Assembly: GCA_028278335.1 (NCBI GenBank)
Contig: JANQEN010000249.1
Span: forward strand, 1 to 58,487
Direction: 5' to 3'
Length of the DNA: 58,487 nt
DNA from: Chitinivibrionales bacterium
GTDB taxonomy: Bacteria; Fibrobacterota; Chitinivibrionia; Chitinivibrionales; JANQEN01
The notes under the pieces were generated by a model that saw only the letters and a list, made by a program, of their open reading frames with translations, was not told where the DNA came from and did no database searches. Shown here piece after piece: positions 1-10,043 of the stretch. The translations under genes were made by a program, and so were the position numbers. Position 1 is the stretch's first letter; each line of letters begins with the position of its first letter.

Positions 1-123
1 CCATATCACCTTGTAGATATGCCCTTCAAAACCTTCAAGTCTTACTAAATCATAATCTTGCACTTCTGCATCTACTCCTACTGCATAATCTGGGTTAAAG
101 ATATGATTAAGAATAGAGGCAGT

Positions 124-480
124 ATGGAACTTAATGAGATTCAGTTAGGGAATACCAAAATTGTTGAAGTTGTTTCAGTGGATCAAGTTATTTTTGAGCT
201 TGGAGATGCCATTGATTTGCTTGGCAATACTGATTATCTTGGTGCCAGTGCCATAATAATTAAATCCAATAATCTTCCCGATAAATTCTTTGATCTCTCC
301 TCTGGATTCGCCGGGGAAGTGTTACAGAAGTGTGTTAATTATCGTAAAAAGATCGCCATTGTGGGAGACTTTAAACAGGTGGAGAGCAAAGCTCTTAAAT
401 CATTTATCATAGAGTGTAACCGGGGTAATCAGATATTCTTTTGTAAATCAAAAGAGGACGCTTTGTCGTTTTTAAAATAA
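124..480 (+). CDS. DUF4180 domain protein
   Basis: A 118-residue soluble protein that fits the DUF4180 family by overall pattern: an early region with DAIDLLGN, a middle FFDLSSGFAGEVLQK stretch, then RKKIAIVGDF and a C-terminal SFIIECNRGNQIFF strand-helix. Family function is not established. The reading frame is open further upstream (from about 58), but ATG 124 is preferred because AGAGG lies just before it and family members normally begin with a short MxLNEI-type strand; the extra upstream residues look like translated leader. It stands alone on the plus strand and converges on the next gene with only about 24 bases between stops. No signal peptide or membrane segment. Family call is from memory of the motif pattern and is fairly secure; function unknown. 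Confidence 0.75.
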   Translation: MELNEIQLGNTKIVEVVSVDQVIFELGDAIDLLGNTDYLGASAIIIKSNNLPDKFFDLSSGFAGEVLQKCVNYRKKIAIVGDFKQVESKALKSFIIECNRGNQIFFCKSKEDALSFLK

Positions 481-504
481 ATACCTCAATGTGAATTACA
501 TCAA

Positions 505-2736
505 TTACTGATCTGTCAACAGAATCTTATGGCTACTTTGTCCATAAGTACCTGATAGGTGAAGTATATATAATCCTCGGGCAAGTCCCTCTGTGTTCCA
601 CAGGATATTTGAGGTGTTTGAAATAGGTTTGTTATTGCAAATGGCACCAACCTTTTTTCCACAGGGCGAATAGGCCAGAATAGTTATTCGGTCATGCCCT
701 TTCCTAGTAAGATGCAGCTTTATCATTTGTTGCGATAGGGGAGTGGCTATTACTTGATTGCTCATAGTTGCATTTCTCATGGGAGGAAATATTGAACCAG
801 TCATCTTAACACTTCGAATTATTTCTCCTGTTTTTGAGTCGACAGCAAAGAGGTGTCCATCACTATTGGCACAAAGGCTGTGGAACCTGTTTTCCCGGAG
901 ACTTTCACCCATTCGTACCCAAAAGGATCCTCGATCGTCTGACCAAAATATTACTCGGCCGTTTGTTGCAAAGATGGAGTTGTTCCTGTTAATGGCAAAG
1001 CTAGTTATCGTTGTATCTTTAATCCCATCATCTATCTTTGACCAGGCACCACCGGTTGATGTAGCGCGAAAAAGGGTTCCCTCATTACTTAACATAATAA
1101 GATAGTTGTCTGTAGTACTCTCAATCTGTTTAAAGGTAAGGTCTGGTAAATTTGATGTTATGGTGTCCCATTTTTGGCTTTGCTTGTTCAGTCGAAGGAT
1201 GTCTCTTTTTGTGTCAAGAACAAGTACACAGGTGTTATCCGAGGAAACGGCCATAGCTGCAATGGGTGCACTTTTCTTTGACCCCTGATAAATGTTGTTC
1301 CATGTTTTCGCACCATCTTTGGAAATGAATACTGATTTGGCTTTTGTAGCAGCATAAACATGGTCTTGGTTGTTTAAGGCTAATTCAATTATATCTACAG
1401 ACTTTGGTGTAACTCCTGTATCAATAGAGGAGCATGTTTCCCATTCTGTATTAGTGTTACAGTATATCTTTTCTTTTAATGCTAGATAGGTCTTGTTACC
1501 TCCTACCGATCCTGCCAGTGTAATGTTACCGTAATTATTGGGATTTCCAAGGTAATTGAAACTCTTGCCATTGTTTATTGAACTAAAGAGGTGAGTGAAG
1601 CTGGTCGTACTGAAAAATTGTTGTACTCTTTTATCAGCATTGACACCCTGAATATGAAATGGTTTAAGGCCATCTGATATCTGTTCCCATGTGGCACCAT
1701 CATCTTTGCTTCGCAGAAAGATAAATTGATTTCCCCATAGTATTATGTGGTCATTACTGGTCACCTCAAACTTGTAGTTGATAGAATTTTCCGGTAACAT
1801 TGTGGATACTTCATAGGTAAAGGGTTCTGTTTTCCACGTGTCTCCCTTATCTGTTGATTTACAAATAAATTTGAGTTCAGATCTATTGTAGACAAACAGA
1901 TATATAGTACCTTTTGCACTGACAATGAAGTCACTAATTTGGTAGGATTCTGGAAAGGTCACCGTGATATCTTTCCATGCAGAACTTTCAGGACTCTTTT
2001 TAAATATCCGATTTTGATCAGTGTGCGCAATAACTGTTCTGTCTGGACAGAGACGTATCCTTTTAAATTTTAATTCATCGGTTGGAATAGGTTGCCATGT
2101 CTTGCAATAATCCTTTGAGCAATAGATGACAAAGTCATGCAGAGTATAAAACCAGTAGTTGGAATCCATTAAAAATTCTGTAAAGGTGCCCACATCATTT
2201 TCAATAGAGTTATAATCCCAGGTATCTCCCCTGTCATGGGAGACCGCTATACCAAATACTTCATTAATTGTCGATTCATAGTAAATTGCAAAGATACCTC
2301 CCTTGTCGTCCAATACAGCTGTACGAAGAAGATCGGCATCGTAAATCCTTGTCCATTCTTTTGTGTCTGCCTCAAAACGGTCAATAGTGCCTCCGGACGT
2401 TAAATCAGAGGTAAACTGATATAGCTCACCATTTTGCCGATACTTGAAACCGAGTGAAACAGGATAGGAGTTATCGCGATCAATGGGTTTATAAAAATTA
2501 AAAAGATCAAAGGAAGAGGCATTGCATTTCAAACGAAAGGTATGGCCATAATCTGCTGTTCTATAGCCATAAACAATATAGGCATTACCAAGGGGGTCGG
2601 TCATTAAACCACTCATGGGTTGGACCATTGCCCCTTTTGGGCTTGGCAAAGGTGTCCAGAATTCCTGGCTGGTACCAAATGAGATCATGCACCATATCAG
2701 TATCACCACGCTTGATAAGATGATTCTTTTTTTCAT
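505..2736 (-). CDS. Exported BNR/sialidase-type beta-propeller protein with T9SS-like C-terminus
   Basis: A 743-residue exported protein. A lysine-rich start and hydrophobic core (MKKRIILSSVVILIWCMISF) form a signal peptide. The body is a series of SxDxGxTW-like motifs (RDRGDTWDY-, CKTWQPI-, STDKGDTWKT-, SKDDGATWEQI-, SKDGAKTWNNI-, SDDRGSFWVRM-type), the Asp-box signature of BNR/sortilin-like propellers, often labelled sialidase-like or photosystem-II-assembly-like. Catalytic residues of a true sialidase are not evident. The last 75 residues (ILAYSPCGKKVGA, then LARGLYILHL) resemble a T9SS type A sorting domain. ATG 2736 is chosen over the longer frame to 2838 because AAGGAA precedes it and it starts the signal peptide. 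Probably surface-exposed or secreted; substrate unknown. Confidence 0.75.
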   Translation of the reverse strand: MKKRIILSSVVILIWCMISFGTSQEFWTPLPSPKGAMVQPMSGLMTDPLGNAYIVYGYRTADYGHTFRLKCNASSFDLFNFYKPIDRDNSYPVSLGFKYRQNGELYQFTSDLTSGGTIDRFEADTKEWTRIYDADLLRTAVLDDKGGIFAIYYESTINEVFGIAVSHDRGDTWDYNSIENDVGTFTEFLMDSNYWFYTLHDFVIYCSKDYCKTWQPIPTDELKFKRIRLCPDRTVIAHTDQNRIFKKSPESSAWKDITVTFPESYQISDFIVSAKGTIYLFVYNRSELKFICKSTDKGDTWKTEPFTYEVSTMLPENSINYKFEVTSNDHIILWGNQFIFLRSKDDGATWEQISDGLKPFHIQGVNADKRVQQFFSTTSFTHLFSSINNGKSFNYLGNPNNYGNITLAGSVGGNKTYLALKEKIYCNTNTEWETCSSIDTGVTPKSVDIIELALNNQDHVYAATKAKSVFISKDGAKTWNNIYQGSKKSAPIAAMAVSSDNTCVLVLDTKRDILRLNKQSQKWDTITSNLPDLTFKQIESTTDNYLIMLSNEGTLFRATSTGGAWSKIDDGIKDTTITSFAINRNNSIFATNGRVIFWSDDRGSFWVRMGESLRENRFHSLCANSDGHLFAVDSKTGEIIRSVKMTGSIFPPMRNATMSNQVIATPLSQQMIKLHLTRKGHDRITILAYSPCGKKVGAICNNKPISNTSNILWNTEGLARGLYILHLSGTYGQSSHKILLTDQ

Positions 2737-3222
2737 AGTTTTTTCCTTATAATAGGATGTACCATATCTATTTTCGCAGACCCCGAGTTCGTTATATTTC
2801 TCTAATAGTTTTGTATAGCTAATAACACTTACTTTCATATAATAGATAAAAATTGAGGATATAGCAACAGACTCAATAACTTTTCGTTTAAAAATTTTAA
2901 ACTTAGATATTACTTTTGAATATCATTTTGGATGCTTTGAAAATTTTATACTAACGTAGTATCAAACTTAAATTAGTAACATTATTCAATATAATTTATT
3001 GAAAATACTGTACTTTTAGACTAATATACCTTTAATCAAAGAGTGCTAGATTGTGCCATAACAAAACCAAGAATATCTACACACTCGACTTCTTTAAACA
3101 GTATTCATTGCATGATATTTTTGAAATAAAAAAATCAGTGGCCTATCAATAGGGAGGATTTATTATATTAAAGGCAGAGACTTTTACAAATAAATGGAAA
3201 AACATTTTTGAGAGGCACTTTT
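2737..3222. other. AT-rich divergent intergenic region
   Basis: About 490 bases between two divergent genes for exported proteins. It is strongly AT-rich and must contain both promoters. A short inverted repeat CCTAT-CA-ATAGG lies near 3142-3153, and GGGAGG follows it without a convincing start codon. The ribosome binding site for the plus-strand gene (GAGAGG) is at about 3210-3215. No RNA gene or additional coding region was recognised. Confidence 0.5.
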
Positions 3223-6200
3223 ATGAATTTAAGTAAACCTTTATCTTTCCTATTAATTCCCATGATATCCTTTTTCTTGCTATGGACGTTTTGCTTTAAT
3301 CCTGTTGAACCAGAGTGGGATGGTGCAAAATTCACCAATAAAAATGTACAAGCAGAAGGATCATTTATTGTAAATACCCTTATTAAATTATCCGCATCAG
3401 CAGAAGGCACGAGTGAAATAACATACCAATGGTATAAAAATGGTGAAAAAATTGAAGGCAATACAAATGTTTCTGGTACTGACAGCAAATCATTACAAAT
3501 TAAAAAGCTTTCATTAGCAGACGTCGGAAATTATGTGTGTAAGGCCTCAAATAATTGGGGTGAAGATTCAACATCACAGTATGCGCTTAAGGTTAAAACT
3601 TACCCTGTTATTTCTGATATTGAAGACCAGACAATCTTCCAAACTGGAACATTTACCAATATTAACCTTAATAATCATGTGTCTGATGCAGACAATTCTG
3701 CTGAAGAAATCTCATGGACTGCATCAACCACTAAAAATTTAACTATTGCAATAAACAACTCAAATTTGGCTAGTATCACCGTCAAAGATACAGATTGGGT
3801 TGGAAGTGAAACTGTCCTATTTACTGCAGAAGATCCAGATGATTTAAAAGATACTAATTATGTTACATTTACTGTAGATTCCAGTGGGACCGCACCTGTT
3901 GTTTCTGATATTCCAGACCAAAGTATAAGTCAAGGTGGAAGTTTTGCTGTAATTAATTTAGACGAATTTGTTACAGACAAGGAGCATGCAGATGATCAAA
4001 TCGAATGGACATCCTCCTCAACAACAAACTTAACTGTGTTGATTAAAGAAAGAAAAGCTACTATTACTGTTAAAAGCACAACTTGGATAGGAGAAGAAAC
4101 AGTTACTTTTACAGCTTCTGATCCCGTTGGCTTATCAGGCAGTGATTTTGCAAAATTTACTGTAAAATCTGGCACTAATGATAAGCCTCCCATTGTTTCT
4201 GACATACCTGGTCAAACAGTTAAAAAAGGTGTGGCCTTTGCAACAATTAATCTTGATGATTATGTCACTGATGCGGATAATTCAGTAGATGAATTAACAT
4301 GGAAGAACTCTTCAACAACCTATTTGTCAGTCTCAATAAGTGCAAATAGGATTGCTACAATCACAGCACACAATGCTGATTGGACAGGTAGTGAGACTAT
4401 TAAATTTACCGTTACTGACCCAACAAACCTGAGTAGTACTGACAGTGCAGTTTTTACTGTTACGGATAATGATCCTCCCACAGTAGCTGATATTCCAGAT
4501 GATAGCACTGATGAAGGTGGCTCCTTTACAGTCATCAATCTTGATGATTATGTCTCTGATGCTGACAATAGTGATGATGAAATCACATGGACAAATTCAA
4601 CTCCTACAAACCTAACTGTTACAATTAGTGGTGATAGGAAAGCTACAATAACAGTCAAAGACGCTGATTGGAATGGTGATGAAACAATAACGTTTACCGC
4701 TACAGACCCAACAGGATTGTCTAATAGCAACGATGCAAATTATAAGGTAAAACCAGTAAATGATGCCCCTGTCGTTGATGATATTCCCAATGAAACTATC
4801 AAAGAAGATTCAACTTTTTCAGTAGTAAACCTTGATGACTTTGTTTCTGATATCGATAATCAAAAAGATGAAATTGAATGGACTTCATCTGTTACAATTA
4901 ACTTGACTATTACATTTAGTGCAGATCGTAAAGCCACTATTATAGTAAAAGACCCTGAATGGAATGGAAGTGAGAATGTAGTTTTTACTGCGACCGATCC
5001 AGATGGTCTTAATGATACAAATCATGCTGTATTTACTGTTGTGGGTGAAGGTGATCCACCTATTGTTTCCAATATACCTAATGATAGTATTGACGAAGGT
5101 GGTTCTTTTAAAGTAATTAATCTGGATGATTTTGTATCAGATGCAGATAATAGTGATGAAGAAATTGCTTGGACCTATTCCACACCTACATATTTTGATG
5201 TTGTTATTAGTGGTGACCGTAAAGCAACTATTACCGTAAAAGACCCTGAATGGAATGGGGATGAGGATATTACTTTTACAGCAACTGATCCTACTACCTT
5301 ATCTAATAGTGATGTTGTGAATTTTAAGGTCAACCCCGTCAATGACCTTCCTGTTGTAACTATGAAAAATTCAAATGGAGTAAATATTTCTGCAAATAGT
5401 ACCATTCAGATAAAAGAGGGTTTGCCACTCGTATGTACTGTTTCTGTAACTGATATTGACGGAACAGCAGAACTTTTACCTGTTCTCAATGCACCTTTTG
5501 ATATTGCTGGAATGGGCTCAGGTGATTATAACACGCAAACCGGTGTCTTTACTTATACTCCTTCATTTGCGGTTTCTGACGGTGATCAAAATGGGAAGTT
5601 TGAGAATGTCGATTTCAGGGGGCAAGATGACGCAAATGCGACTGTCTCGTTTAAAATTAATATTGAAGTGATAGATTCAAATAGTGCTCCAAAATGGGAC
5701 CCTACAACTGATACAAAAAATATCAAGGAAGATGAGCCTTTTTCATATAAATTTAAAAATAATTTTAAAGGTGATGATGAAGGTGATGATGTAACATTTA
5801 AAGCTTCGTTTGGTGCATTTAATTCAGATACAACTGAATGGACATGGACTCCAACTGTTGCTGATACAGGAGTTCAGACGCTAAAAATTACAGCAACTGA
5901 CAACCATAATCCTGCCGCAAGTTCAGACTTTACTTTAGTGCTAAATGTTGGATCAATTCCACGTTATTCACTAAATGTAACTACTGAAGGTGAAGGTTCT
6001 GTTGATCCTGCTGTTGGACTATTCCTTGAAGGTGCTCAAGTGTCTATTACCCCAACTCCAGATGAGGGTTGGTCTTTTAAAGAATGGACTGGGGACGCAA
6101 CCGGTAGTGATAATCCACTTTCACTAACAATGAATGCAGATAAAAATATTAAAGCTGTTTTTGAAATTAAGAAATATGACCTTAATACTACAGCAACAAA

Positions 6201-8136
6201 CGGATCAATTACTAAAGATCCAAATAAACAGTCCTATGCCCATGGTGAAACGGTTACAGTAAAAGCAGTTCCTAATGATGGCTATGGTTTTAGTGGTTGG
6301 AGTGGTGACCTTTCTGGTGCTAATAATCCTCATACCATTACTATGAATGGAGAAAAGAGTATCGAAGCTAATTTTGATGCAAAAACTTATAGTGTAACCT
6401 TAAATAAACAAGATGGCAACGGTGGAACAAATAGTGTAACCGTTACATATGGATCTGCAATGCCATCAGCTACTGCACCTAACAAGACAGGATACACTTT
6501 TAATGGATATTATGATGCAATAAGTGGAGGTACACAATACTATACTTCTGATATGACAAGTGCTCGTAATTGGGATAAGACATCTAGTGATCCTACTTTA
6601 TATGCAAGATGGACTGTAAAAACATATACTGTAACCCTTGATAGGCAAAATGGTACTGGAGGATCAAATAGTGTTACTGTTACCTATGGAGAACCAATGC
6701 CAAGTGCATCAGCTCCTTCAAGGACAGGATATTCATTTAATGGATATTTTGATGCTTCTAGTGGTGGAACACAATACTATACTTCTGGAATGGTAAGTGC
6801 CAGAAATTGGGATAAGACATCTAATAATCCAACTCTTTATGCACAGTGGACTATTAATGAATATAGAATAACCTTCAACTCTATGGGTGGCAGCAATGTT
6901 CCTTATGATGATGTTCCATACAATCAATTGCTTCCAGAACCGACAGAGCCCGATAAACCTGGTAATAATTTTAGAGGTTGGTATAAAGAATCCTCGTGCA
7001 TTAACCCTTGGGATTTTGCATCTGAGAGGGTAACTGAAAACAGGACGCTTTATGCCAAATGGGAAGTTATCCAATACACAGTAAACTTTAATTCTATGGG
7101 AGGAGATGGTGTCTCTTCTCAAACAGTTGATCATAATGGTTTAGTAAATGAACCCAGTGACCCAGATAAAAATAATTATGAATTTGTAAATTGGTATAAG
7201 GAAAGAGATTGCATAAATCGATGGTTTTTTGGCTCAGATCGGGTAACTTCAAATATTACATTATACGCAAAATGGCAGGGAGAAGCCCATACAGTGACCT
7301 TTTATAGCAATGGAGCTTCTGGGTCAACTCCAACTCAAACTATTAGGTATGGGGAAACATCACCTCTTAATGCATGTGGTTTTTCTAAGCAGGGATACAC
7401 ATTATGGGGATGGGCAGAAAGTGCCAGTGGGGACTCAACCTATGGTGATCAAGTCAATTTTACAATGGGTACAAACGATGTTAAATTATATGCAATTTGG
7501 AGAATAATGGATGCTGATAGGAATCAGTATACTGCAGTTATAATTAATGGTGTTACATGGTTGAAAGAAAATTTAAAAACTACTAAATATAATGATGGTA
7601 CTCCAATCCCAAATGTAACGTCTAATAGTGCTTGGGGGAATCAGACAAATGGTGCATATTGCTGGTATAGTAACAGCAGTGGTAATAAAAATACATATGG
7701 AGCATTATATAATTGGCCAGCTGTTAATACGGGTAAATTAGCACCTAAAGGTTGGCATGTTGCAACAGACATGGATTATAGAGAGTTAGCTAGTTATTGT
7801 GATCCTAATTGGCCTGGTGGCCCAATGGAATATGATACTGCAGCATTCGCTTTGAAAGAAACTGGTAATACATATTGGACTGGTAATCATCCTAGTTCAA
7901 ATAATAGGACTGGCTTTTCTGCTCGCGGTGCTGGGTATCGAGATGGATCAGATGGAAGCTTTGTTGATTTACGACTTGTTTCGTTTTTATGGTCATCTGC
8001 TGGAATGTCAGCAACTGATGCAAGAGCATATCAGATGGTTGCACATGATACTTGGCTTTACGAAGCAGATTATCGTTCCAAGATAGATGGGCATAGTGTT
8101 AGATGTGTATTTGGACCACCATCAGATAAACAATAA
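3223..8136 (+). CDS. Giant multidomain surface repeat protein with C-terminal FISUMP domain
   Basis: A 1637-residue exported protein. Approximate order: hydrophobic export signal (1-28, a Cys at its end), one immunoglobulin-like domain (35-125; YQWYKNG and YVCKASNNWG), six tandem repeats of about 97 residues (127-708; each with VxDIPxxS, INLDDxVxDADN, SSTTNLTV, ITVKDxxWxGxExxxFTATDP), two further cadherin/Ig-like domains (709-912), two divergent InlB B-repeats (914-1054; FSGWSGDLSGANNPHTITMN), five Listeria-Bacteroides repeats (1055-1427; ending TLYAxW), and a FISUMP/TIGR02145 domain (1428-1637; WLKENLKTTKYNDGT, YNWPAV, LAPKGWHVATDMDY). ATG 3223, spaced seven bases after GAGAGG, is preferred to TTG 3208. 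Likely a long surface adhesin or binding stalk; the ligand is unknown. A strong terminator follows. Confidence 0.85.
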   Translation: MNLSKPLSFLLIPMISFFLLWTFCFNPVEPEWDGAKFTNKNVQAEGSFIVNTLIKLSASAEGTSEITYQWYKNGEKIEGNTNVSGTDSKSLQIKKLSLADVGNYVCKASNNWGEDSTSQYALKVKTYPVISDIEDQTIFQTGTFTNINLNNHVSDADNSAEEISWTASTTKNLTIAINNSNLASITVKDTDWVGSETVLFTAEDPDDLKDTNYVTFTVDSSGTAPVVSDIPDQSISQGGSFAVINLDEFVTDKEHADDQIEWTSSSTTNLTVLIKERKATITVKSTTWIGEETVTFTASDPVGLSGSDFAKFTVKSGTNDKPPIVSDIPGQTVKKGVAFATINLDDYVTDADNSVDELTWKNSSTTYLSVSISANRIATITAHNADWTGSETIKFTVTDPTNLSSTDSAVFTVTDNDPPTVADIPDDSTDEGGSFTVINLDDYVSDADNSDDEITWTNSTPTNLTVTISGDRKATITVKDADWNGDETITFTATDPTGLSNSNDANYKVKPVNDAPVVDDIPNETIKEDSTFSVVNLDDFVSDIDNQKDEIEWTSSVTINLTITFSADRKATIIVKDPEWNGSENVVFTATDPDGLNDTNHAVFTVVGEGDPPIVSNIPNDSIDEGGSFKVINLDDFVSDADNSDEEIAWTYSTPTYFDVVISGDRKATITVKDPEWNGDEDITFTATDPTTLSNSDVVNFKVNPVNDLPVVTMKNSNGVNISANSTIQIKEGLPLVCTVSVTDIDGTAELLPVLNAPFDIAGMGSGDYNTQTGVFTYTPSFAVSDGDQNGKFENVDFRGQDDANATVSFKINIEVIDSNSAPKWDPTTDTKNIKEDEPFSYKFKNNFKGDDEGDDVTFKASFGAFNSDTTEWTWTPTVADTGVQTLKITATDNHNPAASSDFTLVLNVGSIPRYSLNVTTEGEGSVDPAVGLFLEGAQVSITPTPDEGWSFKEWTGDATGSDNPLSLTMNADKNIKAVFEIKKYDLNTTATNGSITKDPNKQSYAHGETVTVKAVPNDGYGFSGWSGDLSGANNPHTITMNGEKSIEANFDAKTYSVTLNKQDGNGGTNSVTVTYGSAMPSATAPNKTGYTFNGYYDAISGGTQYYTSDMTSARNWDKTSSDPTLYARWTVKTYTVTLDRQNGTGGSNSVTVTYGEPMPSASAPSRTGYSFNGYFDASSGGTQYYTSGMVSARNWDKTSNNPTLYAQWTINEYRITFNSMGGSNVPYDDVPYNQLLPEPTEPDKPGNNFRGWYKESSCINPWDFASERVTENRTLYAKWEVIQYTVNFNSMGGDGVSSQTVDHNGLVNEPSDPDKNNYEFVNWYKERDCINRWFFGSDRVTSNITLYAKWQGEAHTVTFYSNGASGSTPTQTIRYGETSPLNACGFSKQGYTLWGWAESASGDSTYGDQVNFTMGTNDVKLYAIWRIMDADRNQYTAVIINGVTWLKENLKTTKYNDGTPIPNVTSNSAWGNQTNGAYCWYSNSSGNKNTYGALYNWPAVNTGKLAPKGWHVATDMDYRELASYCDPNWPGGPMEYDTAAFALKETGNTYWTGNHPSSNNRTGFSARGAGYRDGSDGSFVDLRLVSFLWSSAGMSATDARAYQMVAHDTWLYEADYRSKIDGHSVRCVFGPPSDKQ
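3601..5346 (+). repeat. Six tandem ~291-bp coding repeats
   Basis: Units begin at about 3601, 3892, 4186, 4474, 4765 and 5056, and the next domain begins at 5347, so the period is 288-294 bases (about 97 codons). Each unit starts with a (Y/A/P)PxVxDIxD-type motif. The protein pattern is well conserved while the DNA has diverged, except that units 4 and 6 are closely similar. This suggests expansion by duplication followed by drift. Confidence 0.85.
6385..7503 (+). repeat. Five Listeria-Bacteroides (Flg_new-type) coding repeats
   Basis: Units start near 6385, 6619, 6859, 7072 and 7288. The first two (period 234 bases) are very alike and share a long TQYYTSxMxSARNWDKTS core, indicating a recent duplication. 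The next two share FNSMGG and a NWYKERDCI/GWYKESSCI motif. Each ends in LYAxW. Confidence 0.8.
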
Positions 8137-8150
8137 AAAATACTAAAATT

Positions 8151-8188
8151 AAAAGGCCTGTTAAAAATTTTAACAGGCCTTTTTTTTA
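8151..8188 (+). terminator. Rho-independent terminator of the giant surface protein gene
   Basis: GGCCTGTTAAAA (8155-8166) pairs with TTTTAACAGGCC (8168-8179) around a minimal loop, followed immediately by an eight-T run. It lies 15-50 bases after the stop at 8136. Confidence 0.93.
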
Positions 8189-8423
8189 TAATCTCAAAAT
8201 AATTATCCTTTGCGCCTTTTCTTAAACAAAATTATACATTGAGAGTACTATTTTGAAGAACCAGGAGATAATAGATTAGCATATTGAGGTTCTCAATGAC
8301 AGATAATGACAATAACTTTTTTGTGATTTTTATGATATGCTCTCTTAGATTATTATACAATATAGAAGTCACTTAGAGAAATTTGGCCTATTTTGAATTG
8401 AATTAGAAAAAGAATTTCAATAT

Positions 8424-10043
8424 ATGGACAATCCACTAGGAAAGATCTTACCAGTCAATGAACGCTCCGATGGTGTTTATATTACTATATCACGTAAAAT
8501 AGCAGGGAAGATTTCCGCTCAGATACTGATAGAATTATTGGAGAGGGCAAAGGTCACCAATTACGTTGCAGGGGAGATCGCCGATGTTGTTAAACGTGCA
8601 CGAGGTGCCCCAGAAAAAATAGGTCCTCTATTCGAATACTTTAATCCTAAGATTGAGCAATTTATTACGTGTGCAATCACCGATTCTAAAGCGACAATTC
8701 AAATTGACTCTGCATGTCTTGCTTCCGGAGTCACACCAACAAAGACCATGCTCATTTACTTCTTAAAACATAAGGGTGTCACCTTTGGTTTGATTGAGGA
8801 AGCATTACAAGCGGCAGTTTCTACAGATCATTTTGATCAGGAAATTGATGTAGCCCAGGGTACAAACCCGGTAAATGGAAAAGATGCTCGAATTGAATAT
8901 GATGTACAGATTGAAAAAGATTTAAGACCGCAACTGCAACGAAATGGTCGTGTTGATTTTCGAAAAGTACGAACCTTTGTCGAAGTATCCGCTGGGCAAG
9001 TTATGGCAAGTAAAATACCTGCCACCCCAGGAACTCCAGGAAGAAAAGTTACTGGTGAGGAAATTCCCGCGACACCCGGTAAAGATTATGATTTACCTAA
9101 GGGGAAAAACACAGAGATTAAAGACAAGGGATTAGCACTGGTCGCAGCAAAAAAGGGAATAGTAAAACCGGAAGGTTCCTCTCTTTCAGTGAGTGAGCTC
9201 ATGGTGATTACCCATGATATTGATTATAGTGTGGGCAATGTTAAATTCTCCGGGGACCTCATCATTAAAGGAAATGTTAAACCGGGATTCACCATAGAGA
9301 CTGAAGGAGATATAGAGGTCGAAGGGCAGGTGGAAGGGGCAACATTAAAATCTCGTCATGGTTCTATTTCTATTAAAAAGGGTATTCTTGGAAAGAGTAA
9401 TACTTTTGTAGCTGCCAAATCAAAAATCTATGCGCTTTTTGCACAGGATGCCACAATAGATACAGAAGGTCCTTTAGTTATTGATCGTCACTGCCTCAAT
9501 TGCACCTGCACCTGTAAAACTTTCGAAGCGGTGCAACCAGAATCAAATATCGTTGGTGGTACTATCAAAGCTTCAGAATATATTCATGCGACAATTATTG
9601 GTAATGCAGTAGGTGCCGACACAACGGTTGGACTCTTTGATATGAAAAAGGGAAAGGCAAAGGAACGACTAAAGCTGTATGGTGAGCTGAGGGCGCAGAT
9701 ATTGGAAAAGCTGGAGCCAGTTAAAAAACAGCTTTCATCTAAGGCGGCAATTTTTAAACAAGCTGGTCCACAGGTAAGCGATCGTCAAAAGGCTGAATTA
9801 AAAAAATGGGTAGACTCCTATAATATTTTGAACATGAAGTTAACCCATATTAAGGATAAAATGAAGGCAGAGGCAACGATTATACAGAGTAATGCCTTAT
9901 ATGATGGCCATGTAAAAATTTTGGCGACCATATATCCTGGTGCTATGCTCGATTTGTATGGAAAGGAAATGGCTATTCAGCAAATAATGAATTCGGAGAC
10001 CTTTCAAATAGATGAAACTGGTGAGATTTCTAATAATGGATGA
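8424..10043 (+). CDS. FapA family protein (DUF342)
   Basis: A 539-residue cytoplasmic protein of the FapA/DUF342 family. The N-terminal 230 residues are mixed alpha/beta. The middle (about 265-400) is a beta-helix-like core with the usual phrases (GDLIIKGNVKPGFTIETEGDIEV in part, VEGATLKSRHGSISIKKGILG, GTIKASEYIHATIIGNAVGA). A Cys cluster HCLNCTCTCK sits near residue 357. The C-terminal 130 residues are coiled-coil (KERLKLYGELRAQILEKLEP). Family members are linked to flagellar assembly or cell-envelope organisation in some bacteria, but no flagellar gene is present here. The stop overlaps the next start by four bases, so it is translationally coupled to a double-STAS protein. The start has no strong ribosome binding site. 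Confidence 0.85.
   Translation: MDNPLGKILPVNERSDGVYITISRKIAGKISAQILIELLERAKVTNYVAGEIADVVKRARGAPEKIGPLFEYFNPKIEQFITCAITDSKATIQIDSACLASGVTPTKTMLIYFLKHKGVTFGLIEEALQAAVSTDHFDQEIDVAQGTNPVNGKDARIEYDVQIEKDLRPQLQRNGRVDFRKVRTFVEVSAGQVMASKIPATPGTPGRKVTGEEIPATPGKDYDLPKGKNTEIKDKGLALVAAKKGIVKPEGSSLSVSELMVITHDIDYSVGNVKFSGDLIIKGNVKPGFTIETEGDIEVEGQVEGATLKSRHGSISIKKGILGKSNTFVAAKSKIYALFAQDATIDTEGPLVIDRHCLNCTCTCKTFEAVQPESNIVGGTIKASEYIHATIIGNAVGADTTVGLFDMKKGKAKERLKLYGELRAQILEKLEPVKKQLSSKAAIFKQAGPQVSDRQKAELKKWVDSYNILNMKLTHIKDKMKAEATIIQSNALYDGHVKILATIYPGAMLDLYGKEMAIQQIMNSETFQIDETGEISNNG

Noticed and set aside
505..2736. True sialidase
   Set aside because: Asp-box repeats are present but the Arg triad and other catalytic residues are not evident.
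3601..5346. Possible CRISPR array from regular repeats
   Set aside because: The ~291-base period is coding, with no short identical repeats and spacers.
3996..5405. Several open frames on the opposite strand of the giant repeat protein
   Set aside because: They recur with the 291-base repeat period and have no own ribosome binding sites; they are shadows of the coding repeats.
8296..8373. A possible 25-residue reading frame after GAGG in the gap before the FapA gene
   Set aside because: Very short, no recognisable feature, and the gap is AT-rich; not supported enough to list.
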